A stretch of DNA of 6,849 nt from Candidatus Eiseniibacteriota bacterium (GTDB taxonomy: Bacteria; Arandabacterota; Arandabacteria; Arandabacterales; Arandabacteraceae), in assembly GCA_030622265.1 (NCBI GenBank), contig JAUXGG010000088.1, positions 1 to 6,849 on the forward strand. Reading direction: 5' to 3'. The notes below the pieces were generated by a model. It saw only the letters and a program-made list of their open reading frames with translations. It was not told the origin of the DNA and did no database searches. The translations under genes and the position numbers were made by a program. This document shows positions 1-4,869 of this stretch, piece after piece. Position 1 is the stretch's first letter. Each line of letters begins with the position of its first letter.

Positions 1-895
1 CAAAAGCCGCCTTCACCCGGGGATCATCCTTCTCCAGATTGGCATATATCAGGCTTTTCATCCCGGCATAAGTCATGCTGCCATATGAAGTGGTCCCTCC
101 CGCCTGGCTATACCCTGGATAATAGACGAATCCTCCATCGTCGCCGCTCCAAGCCTGATCATTGTATTCCTTCAGGTTCTGGCACCGCTGAAGAAACAGA
201 ATGGCCTTGTCCCAGAACAGGCCCCTGCCACTCTCCCACTCAGTCTCAAGCGGCCGGCTCGGCGGTGTCGAATCATCGGTGGGTTTGCCGGACATCTCGC
301 TGTGTGGAGCATGCTCCTCTGATCTCCTCAAGGCCTCCAGAGACCATTGCAGATTCGATAGATCCGGCCGCCCACTTCCCCCATAGCCAATACCGCCGTA
401 GTACACACTGTCGGGCTCCACCCCTCCACTTTCATCCGTCTGGAGGGCTATGAGATATTCCCTTGCACGCTCTATGAACTCAGCGTATTCAGGATTGCCG
501 GCCTCGACCAGCGCCACCAGGCAGGTCGACGTGTTGTATGCCGACAGTTCTTCCAGGTAGATGCCTCCATCGGGCCGGACACAGGTGAGAATGAATCCGA
601 TTCCTTTTCTGACGGCCGAGTTCTCCCACTCCGTCACCCGATCCGGGTTCCGAAGAAAGGCGGTCACGGCGAGAGCAGTCATACCGGGATGGTGATCCCA
701 GGACCCATCGTCCTGCTGTCGGGACTCCAGGTAGTGGAGTCCCATTTGCGCGGAGTGTTTAGCTTCATTTACTATGGACTCATCCATTATGCCGTGGGGC
801 GAGTCTGATCCGGCGGCGAAGGTGATCCCGCCCAACAGAAGCACAATAGATAGTACCGCGACCTCTTGGAAGAGCCTACCTTTCAATTGCCTCAT
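1..895 (-). CDS. Secreted prenyltransferase/squalene-oxidase repeat protein (alpha/alpha-toroid), 3' end beyond window
   Basis: Reading the minus strand from the ATG at 895 gives 298 codons with no stop before the window edge, so the C-terminus is missing. Residues 1-28 look like a Sec signal peptide: K/R near the start, then a hydrophobic run VAVLSIVLLLGGITFA. The mature part has several repeats of the squalene-cyclase/prenyltransferase toroid type: QQDDGSW at 60-66 (a QW-like motif), RPDGGIY at 107-113 followed by NTSTCLVALVEAG, then YYGGIGYGGSGRPDLSN at 165-181, and DDGGFVYYPG with YGSMTYAGMKSLIYA at 252-285. From memory, these blocks recur in a family of exported proteins common in Planctomycetes and related bacteria. 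They lack the DxDD acid motif of true squalene-hopene cyclases, and none is visible here, so terpene cyclisation should not be assumed. The start overlaps the end of the YdjY-domain gene by 20 bases and has a strong ribosome binding site, which implies one transcript and probably a related extracytoplasmic role. Confidence 0.86.
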   Translation of the reverse strand, partial: MRQLKGRLFQEVAVLSIVLLLGGITFAAGSDSPHGIMDESIVNEAKHSAQMGLHYLESRQQDDGSWDHHPGMTALAVTAFLRNPDRVTEWENSAVRKGIGFILTCVRPDGGIYLEELSAYNTSTCLVALVEAGNPEYAEFIERAREYLIALQTDESGGVEPDSVYYGGIGYGGSGRPDLSNLQWSLEALRRSEEHAPHSEMSGKPTDDSTPPSRPLETEWESGRGLFWDKAILFLQRCQNLKEYNDQAWSGDDGGFVYYPGYSQAGGTTSYGSMTYAGMKSLIYANLEKDDPRVKAAF

Positions 896-1676
896 TGTCA
901 GGACTCCTTGATTCGTTGCCTTCAAACTGGCGCGCGAGCATGCGAAGGTGGATTGGCCGGGTCTGATCTGCTTTAACTATGAGTGTGACTGCATGACCGA
1001 CCTCAGGCACAACCTTCTCATTGGCCCCGTATAGCGTATCATCCCCTCCTGTCGGCAGAGGATTATCGATGATCGTGAAAGGATCATGGAAAGTAGTCAC
1101 TATGGATTGCTCAATGCCGGCGGCGAATCTCCCCTCGACCACCCTCGATCCTGAGAATATCCAGTGAGTGTCTTGCATGGACCGACCAGTGGAGTAGTCG
1201 AGGACCATGTCCTCACCGCGGACCATGGTGTAGTCCTCATCAGACTTCCACTCCACCCATATCCACACAGAGTCTCCCCGGGGCGTACGGGGATCACCCT
1301 GGTAACGGAGCCCGCCGATAGGTTCAAGTCCCAGCAACAGGAGCCCGACCTGCACGTGCTCTGCAGCGGCCTCTAAAACCAAAACACTCTCGTGCTTCTT
1401 GCCTCTCTCCCCGCACGCGAGAAGCTCCACCAGACCCTTCGACATGTTCACATGGCCAGGTATGTAGAGACATCTCTGATGGCTGTCCAGGATGATTCTT
1501 CCTAACCTGAAAAGTCTCTCGCTTATCCTCTCGACGTCAGGTACCTCATAGGCCGCGGTCAGGGAATCCTAGATGGCCGGTATCGAATCACCGCGGGAAG
1601 CGAGAATCGCGAGGGGCCACACCGTCAGGCAGAGCATCGCGGCTGACAATGAACGAAGGTAAACACTGGATGACAT
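876..1676 (-). CDS. Exported YdjY-domain protein, interrupted by an in-frame TAG (possible pseudogene)
   Basis: The natural start is the ATG at 1676, giving 266 codons before the TAG stop at 876-878. Residues 1-30 form a signal peptide (MSSSVYLRSLSAA, then the core MLCLTVWPLAILAS). Codon 36 (1569-1571) is TAG, and the same frame then continues through TAYEV-like mature sequence into the domain: RIILDSHQRCLYIPGHVN, KGLVELLACG, KKHESVLVL, VQVGLLLLGLEP, VWIWVEW, HWIFSGSR, TTFHDPFTIIDNPLP and GGDDTLYGAN. I recognise this as the YdjY-domain pattern; its biochemical function is not known to me. A translator honouring TAG would yield only a 35-residue signal peptide. Restart at the GTG at 1451 would give 191 residues, but that cuts off the first conserved strand and the export signal. 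A point nonsense mutation, a sequencing error or readthrough would all fit. The gene overlaps the following squalene-oxidase-repeat gene by 20 bases and probably shares its promoter. Confidence 0.8.
904..909 (-). promoter_or_regulatory. Shine-Dalgarno site of the squalene-oxidase-repeat gene
   Basis: On the minus strand the sequence AAGGAG lies 8 bases before the ATG at 895. It sits inside the last codons of the YdjY-domain gene and fixes the start of the downstream gene. It also suggests that this gene can initiate on its own even if ribosomes do not finish the upstream frame. Confidence 0.75.
1569..1571 (-). other. In-frame TAG codon inside the YdjY-domain gene
   Basis: Codons before the triplet read S-I-P-A-I and those after read D-S-L-T-A-A-Y-E-V-P. 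The signal peptide is upstream and the whole domain downstream in the same frame, so only this triplet breaks the gene. TAG also ends this same gene (876-878) and the nucleotidyltransferase gene (4867-4869), so general reassignment of TAG is unlikely. A single change from CAG, AAG, GAG or TGG would restore the frame. Confidence 0.85.
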
Positions 1677-1687
1677 TATTTTGAGAT

Positions 1688-1694
1688 CTCCCCT
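1688..1694 (-). promoter_or_regulatory. Likely ribosome binding site of the YdjY-domain gene
   Basis: The minus strand reads AGGGGAG, ending 11 bases before the ATG at 1676. The spacing is slightly long but the match is good. It supports 1676 as the original start and hence the reading that the TAG lies inside the gene. Confidence 0.5.
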
Positions 1695-1742
1695 GTGATT
1701 CCGGGTCGTCTCCCCCACTCACATAGCTCCAATAGCATAGGT

Positions 1743-1772
1743 ATTGTAGACCAAGAGACATTGCTAGTTCAA
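1743..1772 (-). promoter_or_regulatory. Candidate sigma70-type promoter for the YdjY/squalene-repeat pair
   Basis: The minus strand reads TTGAAC (1772-1767), an 18-base spacer, then TACAAT (1748-1743). Transcription would start near 1736, leaving a leader of about 60 bases before the ATG at 1676. No better pair was seen in the short divergent region. Both hexamers are close to consensus, but no experimental support exists. Confidence 0.42.
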
Positions 1773-1823
1773 ACACATCCGTGATCCAGCGCTTCCCAGG
1801 GAAACAAGGAACGGCATGACCGG

Positions 1824-1853
1824 TTGACCTTGAATTGCTGCGTCCGATATGGT
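1824..1853 (+). promoter_or_regulatory. Weak candidate promoter for the membrane protein gene
   Basis: TTGACC at 1824-1829 and TATGGT at 1848-1853 are separated by 18 bases, placing a transcription start near 1860 and a leader of about 110 bases before the ATG at 1971. The -10 element is a poor match, so this is tentative. If it is right, the stretch 1824-1970 is promoter and leader rather than coding sequence. Confidence 0.28.
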
Positions 1854-1875
1854 ACTAACGCCTCAGACCGAAGCG

Positions 1876-1899
1876 CGGTGGCGGCACTATCCGCCGCCG
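1876..1899 (+). repeat. Strong GC-rich hairpin in the leader of the membrane protein gene
   Basis: CGGTGGCGG and CCGCCGCCG flank the six-base loop CACTAT. They form a 9-bp stem with a single G-U wobble. No T-run follows, so it is not an ordinary intrinsic terminator. It lies about 70 bases before the ATG at 1971 and could influence mRNA stability or translation, or be a protein-binding site. The structure is visible; any role is inference. Confidence 0.5.
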
Positions 1900-1920
1900 G
1901 AACGACCGACCGCCGGAACG
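1894..1920 (+). repeat. 11-bp direct repeat, two copies
   Basis: CCGCCGGAACG occurs at 1894-1904 and again at 1910-1920, a period of 16 bases with a 5-base spacer. The first copy overlaps the right arm of the hairpin at 1876-1899. It may be a paired binding site upstream of the membrane protein gene or a chance local duplication in GC-rich DNA. Confidence 0.55.
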
Positions 1921-1970
1921 TAACAAGACTCAAACCATGCCGGCACCGAGCCGCAAGCATCCGGGTGACC

Positions 1971-4109
1971 ATGTATCGAGCAGGTCTCATCCTGGGGATT
2001 CTGGCAGTCCTGGCCCTCTCAGGGACAGTGAGTCTCCTGCCTCCTCTCGTCGCCTTCCTGGTAAGCGCACTCACAATCATCCTCTTTCCCGGCTTTGCGG
2101 TGACCGAACTCGCGGGCGGCTCAAGCGGTGCCCGTGATTCAGGCGTAGCGGGTGGCTCGGGCATAGCGCGCGGCCCAAGCATCACGCGCGTTTCGGCCCA
2201 TGAGCGCCTGAGTCCGCCCGAGAGACTTGCGCTCTGGTTCGTCATGGGAACCGGTGTCATCACCCTCGTTGGATTCGCCGGGCACATCTTCAAACTTCGC
2301 CTGAATGACGTGGTCACGATCCTCGTATCCGCGTATGCGGTTCTCGTCGTCCTGATGTTGTTGAAAGCAAGGCGCGGGCAGAGTGATCTTCCGTCCGGCC
2401 TCGCGGCGCGCGAGACCGCTCCCGAGCGAGCCGGTGTGGCAATCTACATCGGGCTTGCCTCGATCGCCATCGGCTCGGGGCTCATCACGCTTATTACCCA
2501 GAGAGACTACGACGACTGGTACTACCTGGCCTACATTCGGGACTATGTGACCAACAAACCTCTCGGGCTGGAAAACGGGATCTTCGGAATGGCAGAGCCC
2601 GTTGCTGCCCGGATATGGTTCGGAGGAGGCTGGTGGGCCTTAGAAGCGCTTCTCTCCAAGGTCTCAGGTGTTGACCCCATAACCTGTCACCAGGTCTATC
2701 TTCCTCTCTTGCTGGTGCCATTCGTGGTGCTTGCCTTCTACATGCTTTCAAGACAGCTCTTCCGGTCTCGCGGTGCGGCGCTTGCGGCCTGTTCACTCCA
2801 GGTTCTCTTCTTCCTCTCGAGCGCCTTCCCGTATAAGAGTTCCGGCTGCGCTGTCTTCTGCCGGATCGCCCAGGACAAGATGGTCTCGTGCTTTGTAATC
2901 GTCCCGGTGGCCGTGGCCCTTGGGGTGAGGCTCATCTCAGGAATGACTGAAAATGTTGGCGTTGAGGACGCCAATCGAGTCAGGACGGCGATCCCGAGGA
3001 ATGCGTATTTCCTCTTCTGCGGGGCGGTTGCCACATCGCTCCTGGTGCATGGCCTGGGACCAGTCTGGTGCGGCCTGTTCATCGTGCCCTTCGCGGTGAT
3101 CGAATGGCTGCACTCAAAGAAGGATGCACGGGCATGGGGAGAGGTACAGGCGCGGAAGCGCATGCAAGCCGCGAGCCTCACGTTCCTGCTCCTTCCCATT
3201 GCACTGGCCGGACTTCTTCTCTTGCTCGGACGCGGGGCTGCCATGACGGTTATTGTGGCCCCGACACCTGAACCCGTTCCGCTCCTGGAGAACATGTCCG
3301 GTGTATACCTTCCGGGCAATGCCCTGCGACCGGTGACGGAGACAGTCCATCCCACTGTCTGGATATGGCGAGAAGGCTTCAGGATACTCCACCCACTGTT
3401 TGTCACCCGATACCCTCTTGCCATACTGGGCTTTGTCCTGAGTTTCGCGCTCCTCTTCTGGCGAAGGAAGTCTCAGACCGCCAGGTTTCTCATGGGTGTC
3501 ACCTTCCTGACTCTCTTTCTGCTTTACACACCCGTGGGAGCGGCCCCGGTTGCCGGGGTGATGACCTGGAGGTTGTTCTTCCGCCTGGTCTGGGTTCTTC
3601 CCTGGGGGCTTGTGATCGCCTTCTTTATCACCCGGCCAAAGGTCCGGCCGGTCGTGACCTGGCTTATCATACTCGGGATCGCTCTTGCCCTGGCGAGGGG
3701 TGATCCTCGAAACTACACAAGCTCGCTCTGCCGATCGCGCAAACGCAACCGGCCTTCCGCCCAGGCAGTGGACGCCTTCCGGTACCTCAGCACCCAGCCA
3801 TCACCCCAGGGCGTGATCCTGGCGCCTGAGACCGTGGGCCGTATGATAGGCGGATTCCTGCCCGATGCGTATCCGGTGAACTTCAGGGAGTACGGACCCG
3901 TCGACAGAGAGTTGCTTGACGAACTTATGGACAAAGAGCGCATCGACAGGATGCTAAGAGAGATACTCGCCCGTAACCAGGTCAGGTATATCCTCTTGGA
4001 GCACACTCAGCACCTGGCAAAGACCCTGATGGAGTCGGACACTGGTTTCGAATTGATCTATGAGAACGATGTCTACGCTCTGTGGCAGGTGACGCCTGCC
4101 AACCCCTGA
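1971..4109 (+). CDS. Polytopic membrane protein, putative GT-C-like glycosyltransferase
   Basis: I place the start at the ATG at 1971 (712 residues). The frame stays open back to a TTG at 1824, but those extra 49 residues are polar and unlike an N-terminus, while 1971 opens directly into a membrane segment (MYRAGLILGILAVLALSG). About 14 hydrophobic segments are visible. After the fifth comes a large loop with the acidic motif RDYDDWYY at 178-185, then EPVAARIWFGGGWWALEALL. The last ~115 residues are soluble and contain YILLEH and FELIYENDVYALWQV. An acidic motif in the first large extracytoplasmic loop, many helices and a soluble C-terminal domain are typical of GT-C-fold transferases that use polyprenyl-phosphate sugars; I infer this by layout only and name no substrate. 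A Gly/Ser-rich stretch (48-72) between helices 2 and 3 looks like an internal duplication. The ribosome binding site is poor (GGGTG only 3 bases away). A role in cell-envelope glycan assembly is possible; a different transporter-like membrane protein cannot be excluded. Confidence 0.72.
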   Translation: MYRAGLILGILAVLALSGTVSLLPPLVAFLVSALTIILFPGFAVTELAGGSSGARDSGVAGGSGIARGPSITRVSAHERLSPPERLALWFVMGTGVITLVGFAGHIFKLRLNDVVTILVSAYAVLVVLMLLKARRGQSDLPSGLAARETAPERAGVAIYIGLASIAIGSGLITLITQRDYDDWYYLAYIRDYVTNKPLGLENGIFGMAEPVAARIWFGGGWWALEALLSKVSGVDPITCHQVYLPLLLVPFVVLAFYMLSRQLFRSRGAALAACSLQVLFFLSSAFPYKSSGCAVFCRIAQDKMVSCFVIVPVAVALGVRLISGMTENVGVEDANRVRTAIPRNAYFLFCGAVATSLLVHGLGPVWCGLFIVPFAVIEWLHSKKDARAWGEVQARKRMQAASLTFLLLPIALAGLLLLLGRGAAMTVIVAPTPEPVPLLENMSGVYLPGNALRPVTETVHPTVWIWREGFRILHPLFVTRYPLAILGFVLSFALLFWRRKSQTARFLMGVTFLTLFLLYTPVGAAPVAGVMTWRLFFRLVWVLPWGLVIAFFITRPKVRPVVTWLIILGIALALARGDPRNYTSSLCRSRKRNRPSAQAVDAFRYLSTQPSPQGVILAPETVGRMIGGFLPDAYPVNFREYGPVDRELLDELMDKERIDRMLREILARNQVRYILLEHTQHLAKTLMESDTGFELIYENDVYALWQVTPANP
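4083..4101 (+). repeat. Perfect 7-bp inverted repeat at the end of the membrane protein gene
   Basis: TGGCAGG (4083-4089) and CCTGCCA (4095-4101) flank a five-base loop, overlapping the final codons. A second, imperfect hairpin (TGCC/GGCA arms, 4114-4129) follows just after the stop codon. Neither is followed by a T-run, so this is weak evidence for termination, perhaps Rho-dependent or mRNA 3'-end protection. Confidence 0.4.
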
Positions 4110-4240
4110 ATCCTGCCCGGTCCCCGGCAAATGCTCCGGCGCTCACGAGAACCCCCACCCACCACTCCGACCAAAATGAGATAGATCGTAAAATGGTCAC
4201 AGCAATGCTCCAACATCTGAACATCGGTAAGAAATAGGAC

Positions 4241-4267
4241 TTGACAGCCTTGTGGTTAGGCTATAAT
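4241..4267 (+). promoter_or_regulatory. Near-consensus promoter of the nucleotidyltransferase/wHTH module
   Basis: A perfect TTGACA (4241-4246) and a perfect TATAAT (4262-4267) are separated by 15 bases. An overlapping TAATAT at 4264-4269 would give the ideal 17. Transcription should begin around 4274-4276, only a few bases before the ATG at 4279. The mRNA is therefore predicted to be leaderless or nearly so, and no Shine-Dalgarno sequence is present. This is the strongest promoter in the window and belongs only to the two-gene module. Confidence 0.7.
4246..4262 (+). promoter_or_regulatory. Candidate operator: inverted repeat in the promoter spacer
   Basis: AGCCT (4246-4250) and AGGCT (4258-4262) are inverted arms separated by seven bases. 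They occupy the -35/-10 spacer, touching the last base of the -35 and the first base of the -10 element. A repressor bound here would block RNA polymerase. The winged-helix protein encoded second in the same unit is the obvious candidate. The arms are short, so chance occurrence is possible. Confidence 0.4.
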
Positions 4268-4278
4268 ATTCTCATGAT

Positions 4279-4869
4279 ATGATTACTCAAGAGAATTTGA
4301 ATGATATCCTTACTGCTCTCGACAGGCAAATCCCGCTCCAGGGTGGATCTCCCATCGACCTGGTCGTGTGCGGGGGAACGGCCTTGTTTGCACTTGGCCT
4401 GGCCTCGAGAACCACCCGGGATGTCAACGTGCTCGGCCGTTACGTTGAACTCGCAGGCATTGTTCATATCGAGAAGATAGGAACATTTCCCGACTGGTTC
4501 CAGGCTGCTGCAAAGAAAGTCCAGAGAGACTTCAATCTTCCTGCTGATTGGATCAATACGGGTCCGGAAGCCCAACTGGAATCAGGACTGCCAGCAGGAT
4601 TCGAGGAGCGTCTGGAGAGGAATGGTTACGGCCCGTATCTCACCATCCACTATATCAGCCGGTTCGATCAAATCCACTTCAAGATTTACGCTGCAATCGA
4701 CCGTGGCGGGTACCATGTGGATGATCTTTTTGACCTGAATCCCACCGCAAGCGAGATGCAGACTGCAGCGAAATGGGTGTTGACCCAGGATGTCTCCGAC
4801 GGTTTCCGGTTGCTACTCAGCGATTTCCTCAGGAAGAAGGGATACAATGACATCGCTCGAGACATTTAG
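4279..4869 (+). CDS. Nucleotidyltransferase-fold protein, DUF6036-like (AbiEii/type IV toxin-like), atypical active site
   Basis: The product has 196 residues. Residues 27-52 carry the minimal nucleotidyltransferase core: LVVCGGTALFALGL followed by RTTRDVNVLG, that is the GG-x-A loop at 32-35 and the R-x-T-x-D-x-D strand at 44-50. The second aspartate of that motif is asparagine here (D48-V49-N50). The conserved second half reads RFDQIHFKIYAA (128-139), then DDLFDLNPT and AAKWVLTQDVSDGFR, which I recognise from DUF6036-type proteins. Related enzymes (AbiEii, MNT families) transfer nucleotides to tRNA or proteins and often act as toxins; activity here is uncertain because of the Asn. The ATG at 4279 is chosen because it gives the expected N-terminus and lies just downstream of the strong promoter. 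The gene overlaps the following wHTH gene by 23 bases, pointing to translational coupling. Base composition is less GC-rich than in the genes on either side. Confidence 0.78.
   Translation: MITQENLNDILTALDRQIPLQGGSPIDLVVCGGTALFALGLASRTTRDVNVLGRYVELAGIVHIEKIGTFPDWFQAAAKKVQRDFNLPADWINTGPEAQLESGLPAGFEERLERNGYGPYLTIHYISRFDQIHFKIYAAIDRGGYHVDDLFDLNPTASEMQTAAKWVLTQDVSDGFRLLLSDFLRKKGYNDIARDI
4831..4840 (+). promoter_or_regulatory. Shine-Dalgarno region of the wHTH gene
   Basis: AGGAAGAAGG ends six bases before the ATG at 4847, inside the last codons of the nucleotidyltransferase gene. It decides for 4847 over the earlier in-frame ATG at 4790, which has no such site and would create a longer overlap. 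Initiation here depends on a proper ribosome binding site, unlike the first gene of the module. Confidence 0.65.

Noticed and set aside
85..453. Plus-strand open frame of 122 residues
   Set aside because: It lies antisense to the squalene-oxidase-repeat gene, is rich in Ser/Pro/Arg/His without a recognisable domain, and is explained as a shadow of that gene.
1569..1571. Genome-wide reassignment of TAG (for example pyrrolysine)
   Set aside because: TAG ends two genes in this same window at natural positions, so a general sense meaning is unlikely; the local TAG is better treated as mutation, error or readthrough.
1588..1776. Minus-strand open frame of 62 residues upstream of the YdjY gene
   Set aside because: It is in a different frame from the signal peptide and domain and has no recognisable features. 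The signal peptide frame starting at 1676 explains this stretch better.
1824..1970. N-terminal extension of the membrane protein from a TTG codon
   Set aside because: The 49 extra residues are polar, Arg/Ala/Ser-rich and unlike a signal or membrane start. The region holds a hairpin, a repeat and a possible promoter, and the ATG at 1971 opens directly into a hydrophobic helix.
2738..3424. Minus-strand open frame of 228 residues, and another at 1769-2317
   Set aside because: Both are antisense to the membrane protein gene, Arg/Ser/Pro-rich and low in hydrophobic residues, as expected for shadow frames of GC-rich coding DNA.
4083..4129. Intrinsic terminator after the membrane protein gene
   Set aside because: Two small hairpins are present but there is no T-run after either, and the first lies within the coding sequence.
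4130..4211. Direct repeat AATGCTCC at 4130-4137 and 4204-4211
   Set aside because: Eight bases repeated once over 80 bases in an intergenic region is not significant, and no mobile element lies between the copies.
4790..4846. Earlier in-frame ATG for the wHTH protein
   Set aside because: No ribosome binding site precedes it and the added residues mirror coding sequence of the upstream gene. The ATG at 4847 has AGGAAGAAGG at good spacing.
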